Below are positions 34,709 to 43,739 of a stretch of 64,000 bases of DNA, in pieces. Position numbers and translations under genes: made by a program. The notes below the pieces were generated by a model, which had not been told where the DNA came from, searched no databases, and worked only from the letters and a program-made list of their open reading frames with translations. Location: assembly GCA_020444475.1 (NCBI GenBank), contig JAHLKV010000002.1, forward strand, positions 248,001-312,000. The letters are read 5' to 3'. The stretch is from a bacterium. Lineage in GTDB: Bacteria > Zixibacteria > MSB-5A5 > GN15 > FEB-12. Every line of letters starts with the position of its first letter. The first letter of the stretch is position 1.

Positions 34709-36079
34709 ATGGAAGGCAACGGCGAACAAAAGCGCAGAACATCACACGATCCGGTACGCGCGCTGGTGGTCGAAGCGATCGAGAAGATCGATAGCGGCAT
34801 GCAGACCGATGACGCTATCAAGTCCGTTACCGCAGGCAAGCAGCTTCGCGGATTAGATTACCGGTTTATCCAGCAGCTCGTGAACGGCGCCACCAAGATG
34901 CGGCGGCGGCTCGATCACGAGATCAATGCCTACCTGACTAAACCGGCATCGCAGCTTCATCCGAGGATTCGACTCGTCCTTCGGCTGGGGTTCTATCAGT
35001 TGATCTTTACCGATCGTGTTCCCGATGCGGCGGCGGTGTCGGAGTCGGTCAACCTCAGTCGATTTTACACCGACGACAAACTGGCGCGTCTGGTCAACGC
35101 CGTCATGCGGTCGCGACTTCGCGAACCGGAAAAAGTCACATTCGCCGATAAGACAGCGGATCCGGTCACCTATCTGGGCGACTTCTACTCCTATCCGGAT
35201 TACTTCGTAAAGTACTGCCTCAGTGAGTTCGGGATAGACGACACTGAGAAGCTGCTTCATTACTACAACCAACCCCCGCTGGTGACATATCGCGTGAACT
35301 TCCTTCGCGCCAAACCCGACGAAGTCACTCACGAGTTGCAGGAGAACGGGGTTGAGTTTTCGTTTGGACGTTATCTTCCGGAGTTCATCCATATCAAACA
35401 GGGCGGGCTGCCACTCGAAGAGGCTCTCTTGAGCACCGGCAAGGTGTTTATCCAGGATGAATCCGCCGGTATGCCGGTGCGGCTGCTAAACCCGAAGCCG
35501 GGTGGTAATGTGATCGACCTGACGGCCGCTCCCGGCGGCAAGTCCACCTATGCGGCGATCCGCATGCGTAACAAAGGCCGGGTGACGTCGATTGACAAGT
35601 CAGCGGAGCGCCTGAAGCTGGTGGTAGAGAACGCTGAGCGACTCGGAATCAAAATCATAGCGCCGGTTGTCTGCGACATGAACGAGTTCAAGGGCAGACA
35701 GCAGTTCGACCGGGTGCTGCTCGACCCTCCCTGCTCCGGCTGGGGGACGGCCGGCAAAAACGCCGACCTTCGCTGGACCAAAACCGAGACCGATATCGAA
35801 CATCTCTGCAACATCCAGACCAAGATGATCGACCGCGCGGCACGACTGGTAAAGCCGGGCGGGGTGCTGGTCTATTCGACCTGTACGATCATCCGGCAGG
35901 AAAACGACCAGATTGTCGAGGAGTTTCTGCTCCGCAATACGGAGTTCGAGATCGACTCGGCGGCGCAGTTTTTTGACGAGACGGTGGTGAATGACCGGGG
36001 ATTCGTGAAGACGTATCCGTATATCGAAGATCTCGACGGCGCCTTCTGCGCGCGGCTTCGCCGTAAGCTCAATCCGTAG
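34709..36079 (+). CDS. rsmB: 16S rRNA (cytosine-967-C5)-methyltransferase
   Basis: A 456-residue RsmB/Sun protein with an N-terminal NusB-like RNA-binding domain (~1-150) and a C-terminal Rossmann methyltransferase. The SAM-binding DLTAAPGGKSTYAA, the catalytic-cysteine blocks LDPPCSGWGT and VYSTCTI are all present. It methylates C967 of 16S rRNA. It is 5 bp downstream of the radical SAM gene and upstream of a PASTA gene, an arrangement seen in other bacteria. Confidence 0.94.
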   Translation: MEGNGEQKRRTSHDPVRALVVEAIEKIDSGMQTDDAIKSVTAGKQLRGLDYRFIQQLVNGATKMRRRLDHEINAYLTKPASQLHPRIRLVLRLGFYQLIFTDRVPDAAAVSESVNLSRFYTDDKLARLVNAVMRSRLREPEKVTFADKTADPVTYLGDFYSYPDYFVKYCLSEFGIDDTEKLLHYYNQPPLVTYRVNFLRAKPDEVTHELQENGVEFSFGRYLPEFIHIKQGGLPLEEALLSTGKVFIQDESAGMPVRLLNPKPGGNVIDLTAAPGGKSTYAAIRMRNKGRVTSIDKSAERLKLVVENAERLGIKIIAPVVCDMNEFKGRQQFDRVLLDPPCSGWGTAGKNADLRWTKTETDIEHLCNIQTKMIDRAARLVKPGGVLVYSTCTIIRQENDQIVEEFLLRNTEFEIDSAAQFFDETVVNDRGFVKTYPYIEDLDGAFCARLRRKLNP

Positions 36080-36171
36080 TATCCACGGGTATTTTAAGTT
36101 GCGCTCGGCGCGAGCATGCTCCACTATAGAGCCATTGTTTCCATCAAGAATGTTAGTTGTATAACGGATAT

Positions 36172-36984
36172 ATGGATAGACCACGCGCCAGTAGACTGCA
36201 GCAGGGCTCAACCCGGAGCCGGGGAGGTTTCCTCACCCAGTGGCTCCCGTATGGCAGTACTAAACGCAAGCTGATCCTGTGGCTGGCAACACCGATCGTC
36301 TGTTTTCTGGCAGTCGTTTTGGTTGTCGACAAGATCGTCATGCCGATTATCACCCGCCACGGCGATGAGTTCCAGCTGCCCGATTTCCGCGATTTGACAG
36401 TCGATGAAGCCAAGGCGGAGCTCGCCGAATATGACCTGCGCTATGAGATAGCTTCGGAGACTTACTCACCGGGCAAAGCCGAGGGAGTCATCCTCAACCA
36501 GTACCCGGAACCGGGCACGCGGGTGAAGTCGGGGCGGTCAATCAAGTTTGTGACTTCGCTCGGCAAGAAGATGGTGGCGATACCGAATCTGGCCGGCAAG
36601 TCAGTGCGGCAGGCGATGCTCGATCTTGAAGCCAACGGCCTGACGCTCGGCGATATCGCCTGGGCCTTCTCCGATACCATCCCCGAACGTGTGGTGGTCT
36701 TTTCTTATCCCGCAGCGACGACTGAGATTCCGCTCGGCGCGCCGGTCAACCTGATGGTCAACCGCGGGCGCGCGTCGAGTTTCACCTACATGCCCGATAT
36801 CACCGGCATGCCGCTGTCGCAGGCGAAAATGAAGCTCGAAGAGAAGCTGCTGAAGGTCGGGGTGATCAGCTATCGGACCGATGAAAACTATCTGCCGGAG
36901 ACGGTGCTGGAGCAGTCCGAGCCGGAAGGCGCCGAGCTTGATGTCAACACCGAGATTGATCTGGTGGTCAGCGCGACGTCGTAG
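36172..36984 (+). CDS. membrane-anchored three-PASTA-domain protein
   Basis: A 270-residue protein. An N-terminal cytoplasmic stub is followed by one transmembrane segment (LWLATPIVCFLAVVLVV). Three PASTA repeats follow: LPDFRDLTVDEAKAEL, IPNLAGKSVRQAMLDLEANG and MPDITGMPLSQAKMKLEE, each ending in a V-x-G-x-x-V/I strand. PASTA domains bind peptidoglycan fragments or beta-lactams in Ser/Thr kinases and penicillin-binding proteins, but here there is no kinase or transpeptidase. It probably acts in the periplasm on cell-wall-related signals. A TTG at 36157 is an alternative start. Confidence 0.85.
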   Translation: MDRPRASRLQQGSTRSRGGFLTQWLPYGSTKRKLILWLATPIVCFLAVVLVVDKIVMPIITRHGDEFQLPDFRDLTVDEAKAELAEYDLRYEIASETYSPGKAEGVILNQYPEPGTRVKSGRSIKFVTSLGKKMVAIPNLAGKSVRQAMLDLEANGLTLGDIAWAFSDTIPERVVVFSYPAATTEIPLGAPVNLMVNRGRASSFTYMPDITGMPLSQAKMKLEEKLLKVGVISYRTDENYLPETVLEQSEPEGAELDVNTEIDLVVSATS

Positions 36985-36990
36985 CGATCA

Positions 36991-37040
36991 CTGTCGGATG
37001 TCGCTCGAGCGCCGAGGGCGCTCTCGCTAGCATCCGACAG
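36991..37040. repeat. nested palindrome, variable-stem family
   Basis: Outer arms CTGTCGGATG and CATCCGACAG (36991-37000, 37031-37040) enclose an inner hairpin GAGCGCC/GGCGCTC with a 3-base loop. It shares its architecture (arm ending TG, inner GC hairpin, arm starting CA) with elements at 44782, 44877, 48632 and 56580. It lies just after the PASTA gene and could also slow transcription. Confidence 0.75.
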
Positions 37041-37099
37041 AACATCGTTCGGTACCGCCTGCGCTTGCACTTCGTCGGTTTCCCCCCTACCTTCCACTC

Positions 37100-37969
37100 A
37101 TGACCAACCCAACCGGTACCATCATCGACCGGGAGCCGATTGTGCTCTCGAAGATATTCGAACAAACCTTCCGCAAACTCTATGACGGGTCTATCCTTGA
37201 GCGTGTGACAGTCGAGAAGATCACCTATATCTCCGACGGGCTCAAAGTCAAAGGCGTGATCGCCCTGCCCAAAACCGATGGGCCACACCCGGTCCTGCTG
37301 TGGAACCGGGGCGGGCATGGTGACCGGGGGGCGCTCGATGATCTGACTTCGTGGCTGATCCTTGGAAGCACCGCCGACTGGGGGATTGCGGTGGTCGGGT
37401 CGCAGTATCGCGGCAACAAAGGCGGCGAAGGCGAAGAAGACTGGGGCGGCAAGGATGTCGACGACGCCCTGAATATCCTCAAAGTCGCCGAGCAGCTACC
37501 GCAGTGTGATATGACTCGTATGGCCATCGAGGGCGCCAGCCGGGGCGGCATGACGACCTATCGGGCGTTGACTCGCGATGATCGGTTTCGATGCGGGATT
37601 GTCCACGCCGGGGTGGCGGATATCGAAGCTATTCGGGAGTTTTCGGGATCATTCCGTACGTACACGGACCGATTGTTTGCCGGTCACACGGACGGAGAGG
37701 CGACAGAAGCGATGCGCGCGATATCGGCGGTTCATTTCGCCGGTAAACTGCCAAAAACTACGCCTCTGTTGCTCATGCACGGTACCGAGGATCACACCGT
37801 TCCGATCGAACAGAGCGAGTCTCTGGTCGCACAGCTCGACAAGTTCGGGGTGCCGTATCGGTACGAGCGGATCGAAGGTGGCGGGCATGTGGCGCTGAAG
37901 GATGGCTCGTACAAGCAGATTGACGAATTGCGGAAGGAGTGGCTGGAGGAGTACCTGCTGAAGCCGTAG
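37100..37969 (+). CDS. alpha/beta hydrolase, S9-like prolyl oligopeptidase/dienelactone hydrolase type
   Basis: A 289-residue soluble hydrolase. The nucleophile elbow is EGASRGGMT, the acid is in LLMHGTEDHTVP and the base His is in EGGGHVALKDG, giving a full catalytic triad. The oxyanion-side WNRGGHGDRG stretch is also visible. The compact size without a propeller suits an esterase or small peptidase. The substrate is unknown. There is no clear Shine-Dalgarno site before the ATG, so the exact start is less sure. Confidence 0.85.
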   Translation: MTNPTGTIIDREPIVLSKIFEQTFRKLYDGSILERVTVEKITYISDGLKVKGVIALPKTDGPHPVLLWNRGGHGDRGALDDLTSWLILGSTADWGIAVVGSQYRGNKGGEGEEDWGGKDVDDALNILKVAEQLPQCDMTRMAIEGASRGGMTTYRALTRDDRFRCGIVHAGVADIEAIREFSGSFRTYTDRLFAGHTDGEATEAMRAISAVHFAGKLPKTTPLLLMHGTEDHTVPIEQSESLVAQLDKFGVPYRYERIEGGGHVALKDGSYKQIDELRKEWLEEYLLKP

Positions 37970-38380
37970 GTCAGCTCCGTTTGCAGGTACGCACAACAAA
38001 CGAATCAAGATTGCCCTTACACGCAAACGGTGCTGACATTCTGTCTTGATCGCAGCCCGAAGGAATATGTATATGTGACCGGAGCCAAGGTACTTTCTCT
38101 GCGCCAGACACTTGATCTCCGTTCCTGGACAATATCACCCGATCTTGCCGTTCTGCAACCTCCTCCCCCACATTAATCTCATTAAACCTGTAACAAACTA
38201 CAAAACAACCACTTACACCCACCGAATCGCTCCCCGGAACTCCATAAACCCCTTGCCTATTTCGCGCAAAGCCATATATTAGTTGGCTCTGGTAAACCCT
38301 TGTGACGCTTACCGGAAATTATGAATTGACCGACTGACTGCCGGGCTTCACGCCCCGGCAGCATTTTGTATGAACGGATT
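37970..38380. other. intergenic region upstream of ffh
   Basis: About 410 bp with no recognised gene. I looked for the SRP RNA, which can lie near ffh, but its conserved domain-IV motif is not present on either strand. The only clear structure is the hairpin at 38338-38361, described separately. Confidence 0.4.
38338..38361 (+). promoter_or_regulatory. GC-rich hairpin just upstream of ffh
   Basis: CTGCCGGG pairs with CCCGGCAG around a short loop (38338-38361), followed by a few T residues. It ends 19 bp before the ffh start. It could be a terminator for upstream transcription or a leader structure affecting ffh translation. Confidence 0.45.
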
Positions 38381-39715
38381 ATGTTTGGATCGCTGACAGA
38401 CAAGCTCGACGGCATCTTCAAGCAGCTTCGCGGGCGTGGCAAACTGACGGAGAAAAACGTCAAGGACACCATGCGCGAGGTTCGCCAGGCGTTGCTCGAA
38501 GCCGACGTGAACTACAAAGTCGCGCGGGATTTCGTCGCGGCCGTACAGGAAGAAGCGCTCGGCACGAAAGTGCTGGAGTCGATCGAGCCGGGTCAGCAGA
38601 TGGTGAAGATCGTCCACGACGAGATGGTCAAGCTGCTCGGTGAGAAAGCAGTCGAGCTTCATCCGATCGACAAACATCCGACCGTCTACATGGTCTGCGG
38701 CTTGCAGGGGTCCGGTAAGACGACGCTGTGCGGCAAGATTGCGCTGATGGCCAAGCGGAAGAACAAGAAGCCGCTCCTGGTCGCCGCCGATATCTACCGC
38801 CCGGCCGCCGTGCAGCAGCTCAAGATGGTGGCCGACCAGCTTGGCGTCGAGCACTTCCATCTCGAAGGCAAACAGCCGCCGGAGATCTGCCGTGAGGCGG
38901 TCTCGTATGCGAAGAAGAATTTTGTCGATCTGGTCATTCTCGACACCGCCGGTCGACTGCATGTCGACACGGAGTTGATGGCGGAGCTTCAGGAGATCCA
39001 GAAGCAGGTTGAGATCGACGAGACCCTGCTGGTGGCCGATTCGATGACCGGTCAGGATGCGGTGAATGTGTCGGCGCAGTTCCACGAGCAGATCACTTTG
39101 ACCGGCGTGGCGCTGTCCAAACTCGACGGTGATGCGCGCGGTGGCGCGGCGCTGTCGATTCGCAAGGTGACCGGCTGCCCGATCAAGCTGGCGTCGACCG
39201 GCGAGAAGCCGTCGGATCTCGAGCCGTTCCATCCCGACCGGATGGCTTCGCGCATCTTAGGCATGGGCGATATCGTCACGCTGGTCGAGAAGGCGCAGGA
39301 ATCGATCGACATGGACAAGGCCGCCCAAATGCAGGAGAAGCTGCTCAAGGCGCAGTTCGATTTCGAAGATTTCCTCGACCAGATGAACCAGCTGAAAAAG
39401 ATGGGACCGCTGGAGAATATTCTCGGCATGATCCCCGGGATCGGCAAGCAGCTGAAGGGGATTCAGGTCGACGAGCGCGATATGGAGCGGATGGCGGCGA
39501 TCGTGAAGTCGATGACGATCGAGGAACGTCGCAAACCGAACATTATCGACGGCTCGCGCAAGAAGCGAATCGCGAAAGGTTCGGGCAATACGGTCCAGTC
39601 GGTCAATCAGCTGCTGAAGCAGTTTAGTGCGATGCAGAAGATGTTTTCGCAGTTTGGGAAGAATAAAAAGAAACTGAAGGGGCTCTCGCTTCCGGGCGGT
39701 ATGCCCCCGATATAA
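38381..39715 (+). CDS. ffh: signal recognition particle GTPase
   Basis: A 444-residue Ffh/SRP54 protein that binds 4.5S RNA and signal sequences and docks with FtsY at the membrane. It has the N-domain (~1-85), the G-domain with [34 protein letters not shown] and [15 protein letters not shown], and a Met-rich M-domain with [20 protein letters not shown] and a basic tail. The ATG at 38381 is chosen over an upstream TTG. It heads the ffh-rpsP-rimM-trmD-rplS operon. Confidence 0.97.
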   Translation: MFGSLTDKLDGIFKQLRGRGKLTEKNVKDTMREVRQALLEADVNYKVARDFVAAVQEEALGTKVLESIEPGQQMVKIVHDEMVKLLGEKAVELHPIDKHPTVYMVCGLQGSGKTTLCGKIALMAKRKNKKPLLVAADIYRPAAVQQLKMVADQLGVEHFHLEGKQPPEICREAVSYAKKNFVDLVILDTAGRLHVDTELMAELQEIQKQVEIDETLLVADSMTGQDAVNVSAQFHEQITLTGVALSKLDGDARGGAALSIRKVTGCPIKLASTGEKPSDLEPFHPDRMASRILGMGDIVTLVEKAQESIDMDKAAQMQEKLLKAQFDFEDFLDQMNQLKKMGPLENILGMIPGIGKQLKGIQVDERDMERMAAIVKSMTIEERRKPNIIDGSRKKRIAKGSGNTVQSVNQLLKQFSAMQKMFSQFGKNKKKLKGLSLPGGMPPI

Positions 39716-39741
39716 GTCAACGATTCAAAAGGAGAACACGG

Positions 39742-40185
39742 TTGGCAGTACACATTCGACTTCGCCGCATGGGCAAGAAGAAACAGCCGTTCTACCGGAT
39801 AGTGGCGGCTGATTCCCGTCGCGCCCGGGACGGCAAGTTCCTCGAGACGATCGGCACGTACGATCCGATCACCAAGCCCGCCGAAGTGAACATCGACGAG
39901 ACCCGCATGTCGGTCTGGCTCGACCAGGGTGCGGTTCCCTCGGATACGGTCAGCTCGCTGCTGACGCAGGTCGGTTTCACCGAGAAGTATCATCGCGCGA
40001 AGAAGGGCGAGGATGTCTCGGAGGTGGCGATCAAGACGCAGATCAAGGAGCGTCCGAAAAAAACCCGCCGGATGAAAAAGGCGGCGGTAGCTGAGGCCGA
40101 AGCGGCTGCGAAAGCTGCTGAAGCGACGGCGGCGGCCGAGGAAGCCCCGGCGGAAGAGGGCGGCGAGAAACCGGCCGAAGGTTGA
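39742..40185 (+). CDS. rpsP: 30S ribosomal protein S16 with long Ala/Glu-rich tail
   Basis: Residues 1-90 are a normal S16 ([30 protein letters not shown]). The protein is 147 residues against ~80-90 for typical S16, because of a C-terminal extension rich in Ala, Glu and Lys that is probably disordered. It uses a TTG start behind a strong AAAGGAG site. It is 26 bp after ffh. The small KH-domain gene that often follows rpsP is absent; rimM comes next. Confidence 0.96.
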   Translation: MAVHIRLRRMGKKKQPFYRIVAADSRRARDGKFLETIGTYDPITKPAEVNIDETRMSVWLDQGAVPSDTVSSLLTQVGFTEKYHRAKKGEDVSEVAIKTQIKERPKKTRRMKKAAVAEAEAAAKAAEATAAAEEAPAEEGGEKPAEG

Positions 40186-40249
40186 TCGAGCGATCGATCG
40201 GACCCCGGCTGTTTGAACCAACGACGGAACGACTCCATGGGAGCGGATC

Positions 40250-40774
40250 GTGAGCGATGCCAGTGAGTATATCACGGTCGGCAGACTCGGTCGCACGCGC
40301 GGCGTGAACGGCGAGATTTACATCACCCCGCTGACCGACTTCCCGGACCGCTTTCTCGACCTGAAAGAGATCTTCGTCGAGCATCGGGGCGTCTGGGAAC
40401 GATTCGAGATTCGTTCCTCGCGGTTGATCGGCGGCCGTCCGGTTCTCGGATTCGCCAATATCCTTACGCTGGAGGACGCCGCCCGGCTGACCAACCGGCA
40501 TGTGGCGGTTCGTCGCGAAGAAGTGGTTGAGCTTCCCGAAGGAAGCTACTACATCTTCGACCTCGTCGGTTGCACGGTCGTCGAGGCCGAGACGGATCGC
40601 ACGCTGGGTGAGGTGGTCGATGTCCGCCAGTACCCGGCGAACGACGCATACCTGATTCGGACCGGCAAGGGACCGGATGTCCTTTTCCCGGCCGTTCGGC
40701 AGTTCATCAGGTCGATCGATGTCGCCAACAAGCGGATCGTGATCGATTCCGCCGGATTGTTCGACGAGGTCTGA
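40250..40774 (+). CDS. rimM: 16S rRNA processing protein RimM
   Basis: A 174-residue RimM with the N-terminal domain ITVGRLGRTRGVNGEIYITPLTD (residues ~8-30) and a C-terminal PRC-barrel with LVGCTVVE, GEVVDV and VLFPAVRQFIRSIDV. It binds S19 and aids maturation of the 30S head. It starts with GTG after a GGGAG site and is followed 14 bp later by trmD. Confidence 0.95.
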   Translation: MSDASEYITVGRLGRTRGVNGEIYITPLTDFPDRFLDLKEIFVEHRGVWERFEIRSSRLIGGRPVLGFANILTLEDAARLTNRHVAVRREEVVELPEGSYYIFDLVGCTVVEAETDRTLGEVVDVRQYPANDAYLIRTGKGPDVLFPAVRQFIRSIDVANKRIVIDSAGLFDEV

Positions 40775-40788
40775 CGCGGCGTGATACG

Positions 40789-41547
40789 ATGAAGTTTGAG
40801 ATTGTCACTCTCTTCCCGGACTATTTCAGCCTGTCGCTGAAACAGTCGTTGTTGGGTAAGGGAGTGGAAAACGGGCTCTTTGACATAGATGTGATAAACC
40901 TGCGGGATTTCGCTGTCGACAAGCATCGTACCGTCGACGACACCCCGTTCGGCGGCGGCGGCGGCATGGTGATGAAGGTCGAACCGCTCGACCGGTGTCT
41001 CCAGTCTTTGGGCTGGCCCCGACGCCCCGATAGTGACGACAGCGAAAAGCGCGAGCACCTGGTGTTGACCTCGGCGGCGGGAAAGCCGTTCGATCAGACC
41101 GATGCCGTCCGCTACAGCTTGTCCGACCGGGTGACGATCATCTGCGGACATTACCTCGGGGTCGACGACCGCATCATGCAGTTGTTCGACATCGAGGAAG
41201 TGTCTATCGGAGACTTCGTCTTAACCGGCGGTGAGCCGGCGGCGGCCGTGATGGTCGACGCGATCGGCCGTCTGATACCGGGCGTGTTGGGCAATTTTGA
41301 ATCGGCGCTGGAAGACTCGTACATGAATCAGCTGCTTGGTTCTCCCTGCTACACGCGTCCGGCCGAGTACGAGGGATTTGGTGTGCCGGAGGAGCTTCTC
41401 TCGGGCGATCATGCGAAGATACGGCAGTATCGACGTTACGCCGCGATCGCCCGATGTATGGAGCGTCGACCCGAGCTTCTCGAGCACGCCGACTTGTCCG
41501 AGGATGAATGGCGGTTCGCCCGCAGCCTGAAAGATAAAAAGAAGTGA
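40789..41547 (+). CDS. trmD: tRNA (guanine-37-N1)-methyltransferase
   Basis: A 252-residue SPOUT-class methyltransferase that makes m1G37 in tRNA. Family blocks are [11 protein letters not shown] at the N-terminus, [14 protein letters not shown], the trefoil-knot SAM site [12 protein letters not shown] and [16 protein letters not shown], and a C-terminal [20 protein letters not shown]. It sits between rimM and rplS as in most bacteria. Confidence 0.97.
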   Translation: MKFEIVTLFPDYFSLSLKQSLLGKGVENGLFDIDVINLRDFAVDKHRTVDDTPFGGGGGMVMKVEPLDRCLQSLGWPRRPDSDDSEKREHLVLTSAAGKPFDQTDAVRYSLSDRVTIICGHYLGVDDRIMQLFDIEEVSIGDFVLTGGEPAAAVMVDAIGRLIPGVLGNFESALEDSYMNQLLGSPCYTRPAEYEGFGVPEELLSGDHAKIRQYRRYAAIARCMERRPELLEHADLSEDEWRFARSLKDKKK

Positions 41548-41572
41548 GAGCAATAGAGGAAAGGACAGTTCG

Positions 41573-41986
41573 ATGAAACAGATTGCCCAGATCGAACAGA
41601 GTTACATGCGGGATGATCTTCCCGACTTCAACTCGGGCGACACGATAAAAGTGCACGTGAAAATTAAGGAAGGCGACAAGGAGCGTATCCAGGTCTTCCA
41701 GGGAACAGTGATCGGTCGTCGCGGTGGTGGAACCGGGGCTACCTTCACGGTTCGCAAAATGTCGTCGGGTATCGGCGTAGAGCGCGTGTTCCCGCTCTGC
41801 TCACCCAACATCGACAAGGTGGAACTGGTCCGCAAGGGTCAGGTCCGTCGCAACAAGCTCTACTACCTTCGCGATCTGACCGGTAAGTCGGCGCGAATCA
41901 AAGAGCAGTTGACTGATGCCCAGAAGCTGGCCGCCGGCGGTCAGGCTTCGGCCTCCCACGAGTCGAGCGAAGGGTCTGACGAATAA
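41573..41986 (+). CDS. rplS: 50S ribosomal protein L19
   Basis: L19 lies at the 30S/50S interface. The core has [34 protein letters not shown] and [20 protein letters not shown]. It is 137 residues, about 20 longer than usual, because of an Ala/Ser/Glu-rich tail. It is the last gene of the ffh-rplS block and is followed by a strong terminator. Confidence 0.97.
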   Translation: MKQIAQIEQSYMRDDLPDFNSGDTIKVHVKIKEGDKERIQVFQGTVIGRRGGGTGATFTVRKMSSGIGVERVFPLCSPNIDKVELVRKGQVRRNKLYYLRDLTGKSARIKEQLTDAQKLAAGGQASASHESSEGSDE

Positions 41987-42014
41987 CGACTTAACAAGTC
42001 CTGTTTAGTTTCGC

Positions 42015-42045
42015 AACACCCCGGACCATTTCGGGGTGTTTTTTT
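42015..42045 (+). terminator. Rho-independent terminator of the ffh-rplS operon
   Basis: A 9-bp stem AACACCCCG/CGGGGTGTT (42015-42023, 42032-42040) runs into a tract of seven or more T. It lies 28 bp after the rplS stop. Confidence 0.92.
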
Positions 42046-42154
42046 GTCCATTTTGTCAGGTTCATACCGCGGACCCCTGAAGAACCTCCTCCCTTCGGTC
42101 GAACATCACCGTACAGCTTATATATTTCATCTTCTGGGAGAAGAGGGTCCAGCT

Positions 42155-42544
42155 ATGAGCAAGCAGCGTTTGAAGCAGTGCCCCGGCTGTGGGGATTGGT
42201 TTTCCTGGCTGTCAATTGTCACCGATCCGTACGTGCGTCCGCTCGGTTTGAATGTCGATCTCGATGATCCCGAGCACGGGTATCTGCATTTCTTCCATTC
42301 GGCGCCGTACTGCAACTCAGCTTTCGTCATACCGACCCGGGAGATAATCCCGGACATTATCTCTCGACCGAGATCGCTGGCCGAGAGCAGGCCGGAGAGC
42401 TGCCCGGGACATTGTACCGATGTTTCCGAACTGGCGGGCTGCAATCACGAGTGCAGTTTCGCGCCTGTCCGAAGGCTGTTTCTCGAAATGTTCAAGGACG
42501 AGCTGTACGAGATTTCGACGGAGGAGGAGTTGGTGCTTCTCTGA
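42155..42544 (+). CDS. cysteine-rich protein A of a paralogous pair, C-x3-C-x8-C-x3-C family
   Basis: A 129-residue soluble protein of no recognised family. The start at 42155 follows a GGGAG-type site. An N-terminal knuckle Cys9-x2-Cys12 is followed by PLGLNVDLDDPEHGYLHFFH, Cys53, and then Cys83-x3-Cys87-x8-Cys96-x3-Cys100. The segment after that, SFAPVRRLFLEMFKDEL, looks helical. Its downstream neighbour has the same plan and spacing, so they are tandem duplicates. The cysteines probably bind zinc or a metal cluster. It lies after the rplS terminator and 26 bp before its paralogue. Confidence 0.75.
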   Translation: MSKQRLKQCPGCGDWFSWLSIVTDPYVRPLGLNVDLDDPEHGYLHFFHSAPYCNSAFVIPTREIIPDIISRPRSLAESRPESCPGHCTDVSELAGCNHECSFAPVRRLFLEMFKDELYEISTEEELVLL

Positions 42545-42570
42545 GAAGACCTGCTCCCTGTGATACCAGC

Positions 42571-43005
42571 ATGTATGAAAAGAGCGAACCGTCAAGCGAC
42601 CGCACGGGACAGGCCGAAGTGGTCCCTGGTACCGACCAGGAACAGCAAGTGACCACTCTCCCCAAGGTGTGTCCCTGCTGCAAGGCCGTGTTGACTATCG
42701 AAGACTTTGTCGAAAATGCCGAAGTAGAGCCGTTGGGGATGACAGTGGATGTGACGGATCCCTCCTTCAACTACTACTACTTCAACCACGAATGCCAATC
42801 CTGCGGGACTACCTTTGCGGTTAACGTTCTGACGTTTGAACCATTCATTCCTGAACCAATCCCGCCATTCGTTCTGGCGGGGACGGTGGAGTGCGAGCTA
42901 CACTGCACAAGAATCGATGATCTGGCCGTGTGTACCCGGGAGTGCCGATATGCTCCGTATCGGCGGTACCTGCTGCAACTTCGCAAGAAGCTGAGTACCG
43001 ACTAG
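42571..43005 (+). CDS. cysteine-rich protein B of a paralogous pair, C-x3-C-x8-C-x3-C family
   Basis: A 144-residue soluble paralogue of the preceding protein. The first ~30 residues are polar and variable. A zinc-ribbon-like pair Cys34-x2-Cys37 and Cys75-x2-Cys78 flanks PLGMTVDVTDPSFNYYYFNH, and Cys108-x3-Cys112-x8-Cys121-x3-Cys125 is followed by RYAPYRRYLLQLRKKL. Protein A has only one Cys (53) at the second knuckle, so its first metal site would differ. The function is unknown. The position near ribosomal and rRNA-modification genes hints at translation, but this is weak. Confidence 0.75.
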   Translation: MYEKSEPSSDRTGQAEVVPGTDQEQQVTTLPKVCPCCKAVLTIEDFVENAEVEPLGMTVDVTDPSFNYYYFNHECQSCGTTFAVNVLTFEPFIPEPIPPFVLAGTVECELHCTRIDDLAVCTRECRYAPYRRYLLQLRKKLSTD

Positions 43006-43021
43006 TCTCATTCCCGCATGA

Positions 43022-43615
43022 CTATTGCAGTTGAGCGAGCTTTAGTATCGTATACGTCGTGTTGCCGTACTTGCGGCGCTGCAGGATCTCGAAATGCTCC
43101 AAACGAAGGTGCTTCGTTTCCGACGTATCGTGCTGACACAATATCATCGTTTCACGGTGGGCGATTGATGTCCGCCGAACCACTTCCAGTGTCCGGTCCA
43201 CCCAGCCCTTGTACTGAGGGGGGGCGATCATAATGATGTCGAACTGCTCGCCCTTGTCGGCCAGCGACGGCACCGCGTAGCGGACATCGGCCTCCAGGCA
43301 GGTCAACCGGTCGGCAACTCCGAACTGCTCGGCCTGCTGGTTGATTCTCGCCGCCAACTCCGGATGAAGCTCAATCCCAACCGCTTTCGCCACCCCCCGC
43401 GAAACCGCCTCGAACAGATACGACCCCGTCCCGCTATAAAGGTCAAGATACCGGGCCTCTTCGAGATACGGTTTGAGGAAATCGAAGATCGACTTGCGAA
43501 GGCGGCTCAGGGGGGGACGGGTGATGCCCAGATCCGGCGCGGTTATCTTCTTCCCCTTCAGCGCTCCGGCAATGATCGTAAACTCGAACTGCGGTGTTTC
43601 CGGCTCTTTCTTCAT
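43022..43615 (-). CDS. rsmD: RsmD-like 16S rRNA guanine-N2 methyltransferase
   Basis: A 197-residue Rossmann methyltransferase. The start at 43615 follows GGAG. Matches to RsmD are the N-terminal IIAGALKGKKI, then ITRPPLSRLRKSIFDFL, and the SAM motif YLDLYSGTGSYLFEAVSRG. The catalytic motif, normally (D/N)PPY, is APPQY here (IAPPQYKG), and the usual FAGSGALG is YSGTGSYL, so this is a divergent member. It converges on the cysteine-rich pair and is divergent from rnhB. Confidence 0.78.
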   Translation of the reverse strand: MKKEPETPQFEFTIIAGALKGKKITAPDLGITRPPLSRLRKSIFDFLKPYLEEARYLDLYSGTGSYLFEAVSRGVAKAVGIELHPELAARINQQAEQFGVADRLTCLEADVRYAVPSLADKGEQFDIIMIAPPQYKGWVDRTLEVVRRTSIAHRETMILCQHDTSETKHLRLEHFEILQRRKYGNTTYTILKLAQLQ

Positions 43616-43739
43616 TCTGTCTCCAGCAGGTACTCGATGCAACGGCACTGCAAGGTAAGAAATCATCGCTGCGAAGTCGATACTAGTAACAGGAGATATT
43701 TGTTGAAATAACACCGTCGGAGAGGTTACGTAGGAACCG

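Noticed and set aside
37970-38380. SRP RNA gene next to ffh
   Set aside because: Short pieces such as CCGAAGGAA and AGCCAAGG occur, but the conserved domain-IV order and pairing do not.
40186-40249. Loss of the KH-domain gene between rpsP and rimM as a special feature
   Set aside because: Many phyla lack this gene at this place, so it is not noteworthy by itself.
43022-43615. rsmD as a pseudogene because of the changed catalytic motif
   Set aside because: The frame is intact and the SAM site is recognisable; APPQY in place of (D/N)PPY is divergence, not proof of inactivation.
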